A stretch of DNA of 64,000 nt from Acidobacteriaceae bacterium (GCA_003151335.1 PLXE01000071.1:1-64000); one strand, 5' to 3'; shown: positions 14,837 through 26,721, counted from the stretch's first letter. Numbers and translations are program-made. The notes: generated by a model not told the origin, from the letters alone.

Positions 14837-17710
14837 CTAATTCGCTGCCTTCCCAATACTGAAAGTGGACAAGACCGGATTCGTGTCGGTCGAAAGAATG
14901 ACGATCCGGGTCGGCGAAATGACAAACAGGATGCCCTGCAGCGTCCCGCCCGGGTTCGATTCGACGAGGGCCCGGCCAGTAGCGTCAACCTGGTAGGTGA
15001 CAGCAAACTGATGAGTCTGCGGACCACCGGGGCCGCTGCTATCTTGCGAGACGTTGATGTTGCCATTCCCGTCGGAGAACAGCCAGTCAACCTGATTGGT
15101 TACCGCCGGCAGGGCTGGCAGAACCGAGCCTCCCACATAAGCGCCCAGGACCGAAACGTTGTTGAGGGGCACGCCCGACGTACCTGCCACTTGCGGCGCC
15201 AGCACTCCGGATGTGACATTCCCATCGCTGCCAACCAGGAACGCCTGGTTCTGGCTCACCAGGTACAGGACAAGCGGGGTACCGCCGAAGCCGTTCAAGA
15301 TTACTCGTCCATTCAGCGGGTTAACTTTGTATTGGCCGCCAGCGATCTGCTGCTGGGCCAGCGTCCCACCCGTGTTCTGGTCAAACAATAGGGTGGCGTT
15401 GCCGAAACCATTTCCGTCGGTAGTGCCGTCGCCGGTGAAAGACCCGGCAACCCCAATCGCTTCCGGGCTCCCGCCATTGGGATTGACCGCGTTGGTTTGG
15501 ACAACGCTTACCCCTCTCAAGGCTACGTTGGTGAAGCCCGCGCCTTGCGAAGTCCCTTTGAGTACCGACGCCAGCGTCAGAGGAGAGGTATCCGATATCT
15601 GGTCGATGCTGACCTGAATCATCTCCCCGGAAGACACCAGGTAGTAGCTGAAGTTTTGCGCTTGGCCGCTATTAATGCGCAGGCTGGCCGTGCCCCGGCC
15701 GGTGCTGGGATCGGGCGCAGCGTACGCGCCGCCCAAGATAGCGGCTGGAACCACTATGCCCCCGTCATTGGTGTCGGTTACGCCCTTCGTCAAAGTTCCG
15801 GAGGCATTGGTCTGGAACGTTCCAGCGCTGGCAAACCGATTGCCTGCCATGTCAACTCCGCTCGAGCCGAAGGTAAAATTACCGCCAGTCAGCGAAACAA
15901 TCGTTTGCCGCTTAAGCGCACCGGAAGCATACTCCTGCGGATTATTAGGGTCGCTCTGAATGAGCGTGCCCGCGCCAGTGCTGTCCACCGCTACCGCCAG
16001 AACGAGGACCGGACCTTGGGTGTCGTTGAAGGTCATCGTGCCCAAGCCATCCGCTGTGATCGAGTAGGTCCCGGTGAAGGACAGGCCGATCACCGGAGGG
16101 GCGCCGGCCCTATTCGCGTCGAGCAAGCCATTACTGATTGACCCAGTTCCGTCAGCCGTGAATCGGCCGGCCGCGACCGCTGGCGTTCCGTTGTTGTAGC
16201 CGCTGAACGAGAAGGCGTAATCGCCAGTCAGGACCGCATTGGTGAGGGCAGGGTTGATGTTGAGTGCAAAAGGCGGCGAGAAGACGATGGCCGGTGGTGA
16301 AGCCGAATCCTGCACCTGAAATTCGACGGAGTCACCGCCGCTCGTAGTCGGCGTTCCCGAGATCACCCCGGTGCTGGGGTTGAGAGTTAAACCGTTGGGC
16401 AAGGTCCCAAACCGCAGCGACCAAGTGTAGGGTGGAGTTCCGCCGGCAGCACTCATCGCGACGCTGTAGGGCACCGACTGTGTGCCCGTGGGCACCGCGG
16501 CGGTCGTAATCACCAAGGGGCCGGAATTGATGGCCAGCGTCAAGCCGGAAGAAGAGGCCGTATTCCCCAGGGTGTCGGTCACCTGTGCGGTGATGGGGAA
16601 GGTACCACTGCGGCCGGTGGGCGTTCCCGAAATTATGCCGGTGCCGCTCAGCGTCAAGCCCGCGGGCAACGGTCCCGAGGTAAGACTCCAGGAGTATGGC
16701 GGAACTCCGCCGGTGGCGGCCAACGAATTTGAGTAGCGGACGCCTTGCGTGCCCGCCGGCAACGAACTTGTCGTGACCTGGAGCTGCGGTGTCGGGTTGA
16801 TGGTGATGGTGAAGTCCCCGGTCGCCGTCTGGGGAGTACTTTCCGAGTCGGTCACTTGCACCCTGATCGGATAGCTGCCGGTTGTTGTAGGCGTTCCCGA
16901 TATCACTCCGGTGGTAGTAGTCAGAGACAATCCGGGCGGCAAGGGCCCAGAGTCAGAGGTCAGGCTCCAGGTGTAGGGCGCCAGTCCGCCCGTGGCAATT
17001 AGCTGCGTGTCGTAGAAGATGGCCACATTGCCATCAGGTAGGGAAGTGTTGGTGATGGTGACAAACCCAAGGATGGAGATACTCAACGTGCCAGAGGATC
17101 CGGTGGCAGGGGGGATCTCCGCATCAGCCACCTGGAGGGTGAACGTCGAGGTCCCCAGCAGAGTAGGCGTACCGGAAATCGTGGCGGTGCTGTCGGCGTT
17201 CGTAGTGAGGGTGAGTCCAGGCGGCAGAGAACCGCTGCTGACGCTCCACGTATAAGGCAATACTCCGCCGGTCGCCGATAAGTTTGCGCTGTAGGGTAAC
17301 GTTACCTGGCCTCCCGGCAGCGTGGGGGGCGTGATCGATACCGCACCGCGGATGTTGATGCTCAGGGCCTTGCTCCCGGTGAGGGACTTGGCGTCCGTTA
17401 CCTGCACGGTGAAGCTGGCATTCACAATCGTGGTCGGGGTTCCAGTGATTGCCCCGGTATCGGCGTTCAAGCTCAATCCGGTGGGCAAATTCCCCGACGT
17501 GATGCTCCACGTGAAAGGTGACGTTCCGGTTCCCCGGGTCACATGCACGGTGGCGTTGTAGGGAACATTGACCGCGCCACTGGGCAAACTCGATTCAAAG
17601 ATCACCGGCGAACCCGCTGGGGCGGGCTTGGAGTGGCCACCGCAAGCCGCTAGGAACACGCAAAGAATAAGTGCCAACCCTAATGCTGCAACTGCCTTAC
17701 CTGATGCCAT
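14837..17710 (-). CDS. Large secreted lipoprotein with putative Ig (He_PIG-like) repeats
   Basis: ATG 17710 follows AAGGAG at 5 bases, and the product (957 residues) opens with a lipoprotein signal ending LAAC. The N-terminal half has five tandem Ig-like repeats of about 90 residues, each with LPxGxxxxxYxxxL, GGxxPYTWSL and GTPT signatures. The C-terminal half carries repeats of the type GxYAFxFSG..AGRFTADGTGSI..GxxDxN, with about 120-130 residues each. Such proteins are common and numerous in Acidobacteriota and are thought to be surface adhesion or binding proteins. No enzyme domain is visible. The frame continues upstream to 17914, but that part lacks a signal peptide. Confidence 0.82.
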   Translation of the reverse strand: MASGKAVAALGLALILCVFLAACGGHSKPAPAGSPVIFESSLPSGAVNVPYNATVHVTRGTGTSPFTWSITSGNLPTGLSLNADTGAITGTPTTIVNASFTVQVTDAKSLTGSKALSINIRGAVSITPPTLPGGQVTLPYSANLSATGGVLPYTWSVSSGSLPPGLTLTTNADSTATISGTPTLLGTSTFTLQVADAEIPPATGSSGTLSISILGFVTITNTSLPDGNVAIFYDTQLIATGGLAPYTWSLTSDSGPLPPGLSLTTTTGVISGTPTTTGSYPIRVQVTDSESTPQTATGDFTITINPTPQLQVTTSSLPAGTQGVRYSNSLAATGGVPPYSWSLTSGPLPAGLTLSGTGIISGTPTGRSGTFPITAQVTDTLGNTASSSGLTLAINSGPLVITTAAVPTGTQSVPYSVAMSAAGGTPPYTWSLRFGTLPNGLTLNPSTGVISGTPTTSGGDSVEFQVQDSASPPAIVFSPPFALNINPALTNAVLTGDYAFSFSGYNNGTPAVAAGRFTADGTGSISNGLLDANRAGAPPVIGLSFTGTYSITADGLGTMTFNDTQGPVLVLAVAVDSTGAGTLIQSDPNNPQEYASGALKRQTIVSLTGGNFTFGSSGVDMAGNRFASAGTFQTNASGTLTKGVTDTNDGGIVVPAAILGGAYAAPDPSTGRGTASLRINSGQAQNFSYYLVSSGEMIQVSIDQISDTSPLTLASVLKGTSQGAGFTNVALRGVSVVQTNAVNPNGGSPEAIGVAGSFTGDGTTDGNGFGNATLLFDQNTGGTLAQQQIAGGQYKVNPLNGRVILNGFGGTPLVLYLVSQNQAFLVGSDGNVTSGVLAPQVAGTSGVPLNNVSVLGAYVGGSVLPALPAVTNQVDWLFSDGNGNINVSQDSSGPGGPQTHQFAVTYQVDATGRALVESNPGGTLQGILFVISPTRIVILSTDTNPVLSTFSIGKAAN

Positions 17711-17971
17711 CGGATCTCCTTGTGGGCCTGCTATTGCGTGCTCCGGCCAACTCCCATCACAGAAGCCGGCTGGCATTCTACACGTTGGATCGGGAAAAGC
17801 CGGAAGTGTAGTGTCAGAGACCTGCTTGCGTACACCACTCTTCGCCCAACCCAGTTGCAGCCCCGCCGGGCGACGCTTCAGTGAAAAGAGTTGTGGCCCA
17901 TGGTAACTCCGCAAGGCCTATGTGCGCGAGGGGAAAGTTTGAAGCTTGGTTGGACTAAGCAAAGGCGTAGG

Positions 17972-18181
17972 TTATCCGACCAATTCGACTAACCGGACGA
18001 TTCCGAACAGGGCACAGAAAACTCCTGCTACTACGCTTACAAAAGCCAAAAGCCCGGCCAGGTCTCCTAGAAAGTCGCGCAGGATGAACTTTGCCGCCGC
18101 GGCCGCACTCCAGCATCCGGCGGCCCAAAGCAGCCATTCCCACCACAGAAGATCGCCAGGACTTGCTGGAAAGGAGTGCAT
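17972..18181 (-). CDS. Small membrane protein, two to three predicted helices
   Basis: From ATG 18181 the frame encodes 69 residues. WWEWLLWAAGCWSAAAAAKFI and DLAGLLAFVSVVAGVFCALFGIVRLVELV look like two transmembrane segments. It lies 43 bases downstream of aceE on the same strand, so it may be at the end of that transcript. The ribosome site is weak. I do not recognise a family, but composition and placement argue for a real gene. Confidence 0.5.
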   Translation of the reverse strand: MHSFPASPGDLLWWEWLLWAAGCWSAAAAAKFILRDFLGDLAGLLAFVSVVAGVFCALFGIVRLVELVG

Positions 18182-18224
18182 AAAGCCGCGATTTGAAGTT
18201 GCGAAGTTTCGACGGCGAGGGACT

Positions 18225-20918
18225 TTACGCAATCGCCGGGTCGATCTTCTCGTTGTCCACGCCCAGTTCCGCAAACGCTTTTTGGGCGCCCTGCACATCG
18301 AAGTTTCCGTCGCGCGCCAGCCGCGACAGTGCCGCCGCGACCATCGACTCGGCATTCACTTCGAAGTGCCGCCGCAAGTGCTCGCGGTTATCGCTGCGTC
18401 CAAAGCCATCGGTGCCCAGGGTTACCAGCCGCCGGCCCAGCCACGGCGATAGCTGGTCGGGCACCGCCTTCATGAAGTCGGTGGCGGCGACGATCGGCCC
18501 TTCCGCTCCCGCGAGGACGGTCAGAATATGCGGGCGTTTTTCCGGCTCGGCGGGATGCAGGCGGTTCCAGCGCTCGATGGCCAGGGCGTTGCGCCGCAGC
18601 TCGTTGTAGCTGGTTACGCTCCAGACGTCGGCCTGCACGCCATATTTTTCCGCCAGAAGGTTTTGCGCGCGCACGGCCTCATTCAGAATGGACCCGCTGC
18701 CAAACAATTGCATCGCAGCTTTGCCGCCGGACGCCGATCTGTATTTGTAGATGCCCCGCAGGATTCCTTCCTCGCAGCCCTGCGGCATTTCCGGCATGGG
18801 ATAGTCTTCGTTGTACAAGGTGATGTAGTAAAAGCGGTCCTCCAGCTCCTGGTACATGCGGCGTATGCCGTCCTGAATGATCACAGCAATCTCGTACACG
18901 TAAGCGGGATCGTAGCTGTGGCAGGTGGGGACGGTACTGGAGAGCACCAGGCTGTGGCCGTCCTGATGCTGCAAGCCTTCACCGGCAAGCGTGGTCCTTC
19001 CCGCCGTGCCGCCCATCATGAATCCCTTGCCGCGGGAGTCGGCAAACGCCCACACCAGATCGCCGATGCGCTGGAACCCGAACATTGAGTAATAGGTGAA
19101 GAACGGAATGGTCGGCACTTTGTAGTTCGCGTACGCCGTTCCGGCGGCGGTGAACGAAGCCATGGAACCGGCCTCGGTGATTCCCTCTTCCAGTATCTGC
19201 CCGTCCTTGTTTTCCCGGTAATAGAGCAGCATGTCCTGATCGTGCGGCTTATAAAGCTGTCCCTGGCTGGCGTAGATACCCACCTGGCGAATGATGGACT
19301 CCATGCCGAAGGTGCGCGCCTCGTCGGGAATGATGGGCACAATCAGCTTGCCGATTTCCTTATCTTTCATGAGTTGCCGCAACATGCTGACGAAGCCCAT
19401 GGTGGTGGAGACGGCGCGTCCCTTGGATCCGGCCAGCGCGTCGGCGAATTCCGCGAGCGGCGGAGGCTGGAAGCTCGGTGGAGGGACTTCCCGGGTCAGC
19501 ACGAATCCACCGAGTTCCTCGCGGCGCTGGCGCGCGTAAACAATCTCCGGACTGTCATCGGGCGGCCGATATAAGCGTCCTTCTCGTGCCGCCTCCTCAG
19601 GTATCGGGATGGCAAAGCGTGAGCGAAATGCAGTCAGCGCGTGGTCGGCAAGCTTCTTCTCTTGATGGGTGGCGTTGCGCGCCTCCGCCGATCCCAGGCC
19701 ATAGCCCTTCACGGTGTGCGCCAGAATCACGGTGGGCGCGCCCTCATGTTCAACCGCCCGCTTGTAAGCGTTGTAAACCTTCTGCGGATCGTGGCCGCCG
19801 CGGGTAAGGTGGTGCAACTCCTCGTCGCTCATGTCCGAGACCATCTCCAGCAGCTCAGGATGTTTGCCGAAGAATTCGCGGCGAATATACTCGCCGCCTT
19901 TCACCTTGTAGGTCTGGTACTCACCATCCACCACCTCGCCCAGGCGCTTCACCAGCAACCCGGACTTGTCGCGCGCGAACAGGCGGTCCCAATCGCAGCC
20001 CCAGATCACCTTGATGACGTTCCAGCCTGCGCCGCGGAAGGCCGCTTCCAGCTCCTGGATGATTTTGCCGTTGCCGCGCACCGGCCCGTCCAGACGTTGC
20101 AGGTTGCAGTTGATGACGAAGATCAAGTTGTCGAGCTTTTCGCGCGAAGCCAAAGTCAGCGAGCCCATCGACTCCGGCTCATCGGTCTCGCCATCGCCGA
20201 CGAACGCCCAGACCTTGCGCGGAGTCTTGGGAATGAGGTTGCGATGTTCCAGGTAACGCATGAAACGCGCCTGATAAATGGAATTGAGCGGCCCCAGCCC
20301 CATCGAAACCGTGGGGAACCTCCAGAAGTCTGGCATCAACCAGGGATGCGGGTATGACGATAGCGCTGGGAGTCCGCGCAACTCATGGCGGAAATTCTGC
20401 ACGTGCTCCTCGCTGATTCGTCCCAGCAGGTAGGCGCGCGCGTACACTCCCGGCGAGGCGTGACCCTGGAAATACAGGAAGTCGCCCGGTTGATCTCCGT
20501 AGCGGGCGTGAAAGAAGTGATTGAACCCGACTTCCAGCAACGTCGCCAGAGAAGAGTAGGTCGAGATATGGCCGCCGATCCCCGGGTCTTTCTTGTTTTG
20601 CCGATGCACCATCGCCATCGCGTTCCAGCGGGTCAAGCTCTTCAGCCGCCGCTCCAACATGCGATCGCCGGGATAGGGAACTTCCTCGCTCACCGGAATG
20701 GTGTTGACGTAGGGCGTGTTTAACTGCACGGGAATCTCGACTCCCGACTCGCGCGCCCGCTCAATCAGCGCTTGCAGAAGTTCGCATCCGCGGCTGGTGC
20801 CTTGGTTTTCGACCACCTGATCGAAAGCCTCCAACCATTCCGCGACTTCCTCTTCCTCATCCGCTTCCGGTTGCAACGGAAACTCCAGTATTCGATTGTT
20901 GACTTCCTGCGTTGCCAC
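18225..20918 (-). CDS. aceE: Pyruvate dehydrogenase E1 component, homodimeric type
   Basis: The enzyme decarboxylates pyruvate with thiamine diphosphate and passes the acetyl group to E2 of the pyruvate dehydrogenase complex. It has the E1 landmarks GHASPGVYARAYLLGR, FVGDGETDEPES with downstream NLIFVINCNLQRLDGPVRGN (diphosphate/Mg site), HTVKGYGLG and GRTTLAGEGLQHQDGHS. GTG 20918 is preceded by AGAGG at 5 bases and gives 897 residues, close to E. coli AceE (887). The frame also allows a TTG start at 20996, which would add 26 residues. E2 and E3 genes are not in the window. Confidence 0.93.
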   Translation of the reverse strand: MATQEVNNRILEFPLQPEADEEEEVAEWLEAFDQVVENQGTSRGCELLQALIERARESGVEIPVQLNTPYVNTIPVSEEVPYPGDRMLERRLKSLTRWNAMAMVHRQNKKDPGIGGHISTYSSLATLLEVGFNHFFHARYGDQPGDFLYFQGHASPGVYARAYLLGRISEEHVQNFRHELRGLPALSSYPHPWLMPDFWRFPTVSMGLGPLNSIYQARFMRYLEHRNLIPKTPRKVWAFVGDGETDEPESMGSLTLASREKLDNLIFVINCNLQRLDGPVRGNGKIIQELEAAFRGAGWNVIKVIWGCDWDRLFARDKSGLLVKRLGEVVDGEYQTYKVKGGEYIRREFFGKHPELLEMVSDMSDEELHHLTRGGHDPQKVYNAYKRAVEHEGAPTVILAHTVKGYGLGSAEARNATHQEKKLADHALTAFRSRFAIPIPEEAAREGRLYRPPDDSPEIVYARQRREELGGFVLTREVPPPSFQPPPLAEFADALAGSKGRAVSTTMGFVSMLRQLMKDKEIGKLIVPIIPDEARTFGMESIIRQVGIYASQGQLYKPHDQDMLLYYRENKDGQILEEGITEAGSMASFTAAGTAYANYKVPTIPFFTYYSMFGFQRIGDLVWAFADSRGKGFMMGGTAGRTTLAGEGLQHQDGHSLVLSSTVPTCHSYDPAYVYEIAVIIQDGIRRMYQELEDRFYYITLYNEDYPMPEMPQGCEEGILRGIYKYRSASGGKAAMQLFGSGSILNEAVRAQNLLAEKYGVQADVWSVTSYNELRRNALAIERWNRLHPAEPEKRPHILTVLAGAEGPIVAATDFMKAVPDQLSPWLGRRLVTLGTDGFGRSDNREHLRRHFEVNAESMVAAALSRLARDGNFDVQGAQKAFAELGVDNEKIDPAIA

Positions 20919-21271
20919 ATTGACCTCTGCGATCTGCGAGCTGATGGCTGCGCCTCCGGGGTGAAGGCGTTCGACTTCGATGTTGCGAAGAATCAATCTC
21001 CGACTCTCTCTCCGACTACTTTAGAGATGCGCGCCAGGACCAATCGCTTCATCTTTCAGAACATGGGCGCTGAGTTCTGACCGCCTGAGGGCGTGCGAGA
21101 ACTGTGCCGTCCCTCAACCACCCCACAACGGCAAACGCGCAACTGGGACGCTGCGCGTTATTGGATTCATGTTTTTCAGGCCCCAGCACATTCGCGTCCC
21201 CGGAGACTTACTCGTGGGAACGAATTGCCGGCCAATTTCGCCGGGGTACGGCGGCGCTCAGCACCAAGGAC

Positions 21272-21544
21272 TCAGTACACCTTGTTCATCTGCTGCCACA
21301 CGGCCATGCCGGCGATGAACAAGATCAACAGCCCCGACGCCGCCCACAGTATGCGCACGTACGGGGTCACTCTCTTCATCCGAAGCTGCAGCTCCTCCTG
21401 TTCCCTCCGCAGGTTGGCACTGGCATCGTCCAAGAAGAGTTGATCGTCCTCGTGCAGGGTCAGAGTGCTACGGTAGATCAGGAGCAGAACCAGCATCCCC
21501 GTCAGAACGCCCCACGCGATCAGCAACATCATCATCATTGACAT
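21272..21544 (-). CDS. Small hypothetical membrane protein with two transmembrane helices
   Basis: From ATG 21544 (GAGG 7-10 bases upstream) the frame encodes 90 residues. One helix is at the N-terminus (MMMMLLIAWGVLTGMLVLLLIY), then a charged linker with LHEDDQLFLDDASANLRREQEEL that could form a short coiled coil, then a second helix (ILWAASGLLILFIAGMAVW). Both ends would lie on the same side of the membrane. The frame extends to 21619, but the extra part is unlike a protein start. I do not recognise a family. Confidence 0.6.
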   Translation of the reverse strand: MSMMMMLLIAWGVLTGMLVLLLIYRSTLTLHEDDQLFLDDASANLRREQEELQLRMKRVTPYVRILWAASGLLILFIAGMAVWQQMNKVY

Positions 21545-22114
21545 CGGCCACCTCGGCTCACAACCAACCGGTCCCGCGTCCCAGGCGGTTGTGCCGCCAG
21601 ACCGGACGGGGGCCCTCACTTGTGTACATTATATCTCCGGCTCGCGACGGGCAAGCGCAATTATTTGCGTTCGGCAACCGGGCCCCGAATAGGCTCCCAG
21701 CCGCCCTCGTGCGGGTTACGGGGCCGGAGCTCCGCCGGCAAACAAGGCCTGCCAGGCACAGGGCTTAGTCATCGTTTTTCCCGCGAAACCGGGAAGAAAA
21801 TATGTGCCCGCCACGACTCAATGCGCGGAAAGTGGCGTGAGCGGGCACCCCATCAGCGGTCTTGACTCTGTTAAGAATTGGTGACAAGGTCACAGTCTCG
21901 AAATTACTCTCCTTTGGGGTGCTGGGCGAAGCACGGTATCTGGGCTGCTATCCTGGCGGGGCAGCCCTTTTCATTGGGCCCTTTGAGGCTCGCGGCAGGG
22001 GATGGCTTGTATAACTCCTGCGACGGAGGGCCGTTCCGCTGCATCCAAAATACAGGCACCCTTGCGGCAGCGCCTGGCTTGCGGGCTGCTGACCACAAAG
22101 CTGCAGCAGTTTGC
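21545..22114. other. Gene-free stretch upstream of the IscA/ErpA gene
   Basis: Open frames here lack ribosome sites and protein-like composition. The right end holds the promoter for the IscA/ErpA gene; I see nothing else that I can support. Confidence 0.4.
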
Positions 22115-22120
22115 TATAAT
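22115..22120 (+). promoter_or_regulatory. Putative -10 box of the IscA/ErpA gene
   Basis: A perfect TATAAT lies 24 bases before ATG 22145. No good -35 is found at 16-18 bases, so an activator or extended contacts may be needed. Confidence 0.4.
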
Positions 22121-22144
22121 CGCGCTAGTTTCAGAGGAGAGAGA

Positions 22145-22525
22145 ATGGCTACCACAACCACCGCACCGAACACCACCACCGCACCCAATGTCGCAACCAC
22201 GCCCCTCAATCTCACCCCGACGGCGATCGCCAAGGTGAAAGAGATCATGGCGCAACAGAACCCAGTTCCGGCGGGACTGCGCGTGGGAGTGGTCGGCGGG
22301 GGATGCTCCGGCTTCTCGTACTCGATGTCATTCGAGAACGGCGCCGGCATGATGGACAAGACCTTCGACTTCGAAGGCCTGAAGGTTTACGTTGACGCGA
22401 CCTCGCTGATGTATCTGAAGGGCGTCAACGTTGATTACATCGAGACCCTCGAAGGCGCCGGCTTCAAGTTCGACAATCCCAACGTCAAGAGTACCTGCGG
22501 CTGCGGATCTTCCTTCAGCGTCTAA
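22145..22525 (+). CDS. Iron-sulfur cluster assembly protein, IscA/ErpA (HesB) family
   Basis: The protein has 126 residues. After a Thr-rich N-terminal extension of about 20 residues comes a full A-type carrier domain. The three conserved Cys are in GGGCSGFSYSM and STCGCGSSF. A-type carriers bind Fe-S clusters or iron and pass clusters to target enzymes. AGAGGAGAGAG precedes ATG 22145. No other isc or suf genes are adjacent. A terminator follows 19 bases after the stop. Confidence 0.92.
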   Translation: MATTTTAPNTTTAPNVATTPLNLTPTAIAKVKEIMAQQNPVPAGLRVGVVGGGCSGFSYSMSFENGAGMMDKTFDFEGLKVYVDATSLMYLKGVNVDYIETLEGAGFKFDNPNVKSTCGCGSSFSV

Positions 22526-22544
22526 TTGCGCGTCGCATTTCACC

Positions 22545-22576
22545 AGCCCTGTCCGCAGCGACAGGGCTTTGCTTTT
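22545..22576 (+). terminator. Terminator after the IscA/ErpA gene
   Basis: AGCCCTGTC and GACAGGGCT pair perfectly (9 bp, 6-base loop), followed by TTGCTTTT. Confidence 0.8.
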
Positions 22577-22774
22577 GCGCGGCAATTTCTAACCCCACGC
22601 TCACGGTCATTTACCTTTTCCGCCGAAAGAATGTCTGACCGCAACCCTTGCAACCCACTCGGGTTCCAGATGGCGAGGGCAGCCGTGCTCTATACCTGGG
22701 CGGGCGCGCCCTATACAATGTATTTTCCTGTTTGGCATTCGGGCAGGAGTGGCAGTTCACCGTCAGGAGTGTGG

Positions 22775-24040
22775 ATGAAGGTTTCGCGCGGAACCATCTT
22801 TTTGCTGTTGGCTGCTCTCATGCTGTTGGCAGAGCTGGGCTGTGGCGATCAATACCGTCCGGTCGCCAATCCCATTGTCGGTCCCGGCGGCCAGCCGCAG
22901 AGCACGCACTTCGCCTACGTAATGAATTACAACCTCAACGGCAACGGCTCAACCACTACGATCGATGTTTCCGGCGACACCGTCAGTTGGCTGCAACCCA
23001 TGGGCGTCGGTTCCATCTATGAGGACCTGCTCTCTTTCAACGCCCTTTTTGTCGCCAACAGCGGCAATGACACGGTGAGTGATTTCCCGGCTTACAGCAG
23101 CGGCGCGGTTACGACCGTCGGGCTGCTGCCGGGATCGCATCCCCTCTTCCTGACGTCCACTAAAAATGGCACCATGTACGTGCTCAATTCAGGCTTCAAT
23201 TCGGCCTGTCCGACAACCGGGTCCGTCAGCTCCATCTCGACGACCACGGGGACGGTTACGAATACCGCGTGCGTGGGACTGAACCCGATCAACATGGTCC
23301 AGGCGGCCAGCGGCGGGCAAGTCTTCGTCCTGAACCAGGGCGACAACCTGGGCCAGGGCTCGGTCTCGGTTTTGGATCCGGCGACGTTGGATTTGGTGAA
23401 GACCTTGAACCCGGTGGACGGGCTGGGGCTGAATCCGGTTTACGCGACTTCCAGTGTCGATGGCAGTTACATCTTCGTCGTGACCCAGGGCGACGGCGTC
23501 CACCCCGGAGCGCTCGACATCCTTACGCCGGGTCTCACCCCGGCGGTGGCGGCATCGGTTCCGCTGGGCGTGAAGCCGACGTATTCCTATCTCGACACGC
23601 ACCTCAACCGGCTCTACGTCATCAACGCGGGCGACAACACCGTCAGTGTCTTCGACGCCTCGAATGTCAATGTTGCCAATATGCCGCCCATCCCGTCGCT
23701 GTCTGCGCCGGTGGCCGTAGGTACGACGCCATCGGGAATTGCCGCGCTGAAGGACGGGACGCGCTTCTACGTGGCTAATTCCGGTTCCAATGATGTGTCG
23801 GTCGTGAGCGCCACCAGCTTCGCTGTGCTGAAGACCGTTGCCGTGGGAGTTGGCCCTTCATTCGTCGCTGCCGATCCCGGATCGACCAAGGTTTACGTGA
23901 CCAACCCGGGCGGCTTCTCCACCAGTATCATCCAGACCGTGAATGATACCGTGTCGGCGACCATAGCCGCGCCTCAGCAAGACCCTACTTGTACCGCTTC
24001 CTGCGCGCTGCAGCAGCCCATGATGGTAGTGACGCAGTGA
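22775..24040 (+). CDS. YVTN-type beta-propeller protein, probable lipoprotein
   Basis: ATG 22775 has CAGGAG upstream. The 421-residue product begins with a hydrophobic signal ending in ELGC, so lipidation at Cys is likely. The rest consists of propeller blades: LFVANSGNDTVSDF, MYVLNSGFN, VFVLNQGDN, LYVINAGDNTVSVFD, FYVANSGSNDVSVV and VYVTNPGG. Such surface propellers are abundant in Acidobacteriota; the ligand is unknown. The frame is open back to 22526, but that part overlaps the previous terminator. It converges on uvrB with an 8-base gap. Confidence 0.72.
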   Translation: MKVSRGTIFLLLAALMLLAELGCGDQYRPVANPIVGPGGQPQSTHFAYVMNYNLNGNGSTTTIDVSGDTVSWLQPMGVGSIYEDLLSFNALFVANSGNDTVSDFPAYSSGAVTTVGLLPGSHPLFLTSTKNGTMYVLNSGFNSACPTTGSVSSISTTTGTVTNTACVGLNPINMVQAASGGQVFVLNQGDNLGQGSVSVLDPATLDLVKTLNPVDGLGLNPVYATSSVDGSYIFVVTQGDGVHPGALDILTPGLTPAVAASVPLGVKPTYSYLDTHLNRLYVINAGDNTVSVFDASNVNVANMPPIPSLSAPVAVGTTPSGIAALKDGTRFYVANSGSNDVSVVSATSFAVLKTVAVGVGPSFVAADPGSTKVYVTNPGGFSTSIIQTVNDTVSATIAAPQQDPTCTASCALQQPMMVVTQ

Positions 24041-24048
24041 TATCTTCA

Positions 24049-26037
<1,989 letters not shown>

Positions 26038-26198
26038 GACTATGCCTGATTCCCCAGCGAATTGCTTCTGTGGCTGCACAGAAGCCAATTTCGGCGAGTG
26101 GGTATCTCTTCATTATACGATGGGGCAAAATGGGGTCTGGGACGCGAATCGGGTGATTCTGAAGAATAGCGGGATTTCGGGTAGTGTCCTAAAAGTAA

Positions 26199-26357
26199 GT
26201 TGCTGACGACCTGCACTCCGCGTATTACAATTTCTGCCGGATACACAAAAGCCTGCGGGTAACGCCAGCAATGGAGGCGGGCTTGGCCGATCATGCCTGG
26301 AAGATCAGGGAGTTGCTTTCGCGACCTTCCCCGGATTTTCGTAGTAGGGTGCTTTGA
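26199..26357 (+). pseudogene. C-terminal fragment of an IS1-type transposase
   Basis: The open frame encodes LHSAYYNFCRIHKSLRVTPA and then MEAGLADHAWKIRELL. The pattern YYNF.RIH.SLR.TPAM.AG..DH.W.. is the usual end of IS1-like DDE transposases. Only about 52 residues remain; the catalytic part is missing and a stop (TAA 26196) lies just upstream. The stop TGA overlaps the ATG of the next small ORF by one base. Confidence 0.65.
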
Positions 26358-26563
26358 TGGCCGCGAAACCAAGATTTATGCAGCGAATCATGCGCACGGT
26401 GCACGAATATCCCCTGGTACATTGCTATCTGAAGTGCGGGCACATGATCACGGTTCATCCGGAAGACATTAATAAATCGCCGTCCCTCTCGTCGATGGAA
26501 TGCTGGGCGTGTGAAGAAGAAAGCAAGAAAGCGAACGAAAAGGGATTCCCGCCAAGAAGATAG
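26357..26563 (+). CDS. Small hypothetical protein within the IS remnant
   Basis: The 68-residue frame starts at ATG 26357, overlapping the transposase stop. It contains HCYLKCGHMI and ECWACEEE, two Cys pairs that could bind zinc, and is rich in Lys and Glu at the C-terminus. It lies fully inside the terminal inverted repeats, so it may be a passenger gene or a chance frame. I do not recognise it. Confidence 0.4.
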   Translation: MAAKPRFMQRIMRTVHEYPLVHCYLKCGHMITVHPEDINKSPSLSSMECWACEEESKKANEKGFPPRR

Positions 26564-26721
26564 CCAAAAGTTCATCAACGCAACTTTAGGACACTACCGA
26601 ATTTCTTGTCGAGCTTTGTCAAATCCGCTTACTGATTTATCCTGTTGGTACTGGCCGAAATTCATAAAGCAAGTGCTCGCGTTTCTGCAAGATCCTCATA
26701 TTCTGTTTCATAAGGGACTTC

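Larger units (their letters stand above)
26180..26598. mobile_element. Decayed insertion-sequence remnant with terminal inverted repeats
   Basis: GGTAGTGTCCTAAA (26180-26193) and TTTAGGACACTACC (26585-26598) are perfect 14-bp inverted ends of a 419-bp unit. The flanking 8 bases, GGATTTCG and GAATTTCT, agree at 6 of 8 positions and may be an old target duplication. Inside lie the last part of a transposase and a small Cys-containing ORF. The GGT.. ends, 8-bp duplication and transposase C-terminus fit the IS1 family best, but this is not proven. Confidence 0.6.

Noticed and set aside
17711-17914. An N-terminal extension of the Ig-repeat lipoprotein
   Set aside because: It would bury the lipoprotein signal. 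ATG 17710 with AAGGAG is clearly better.
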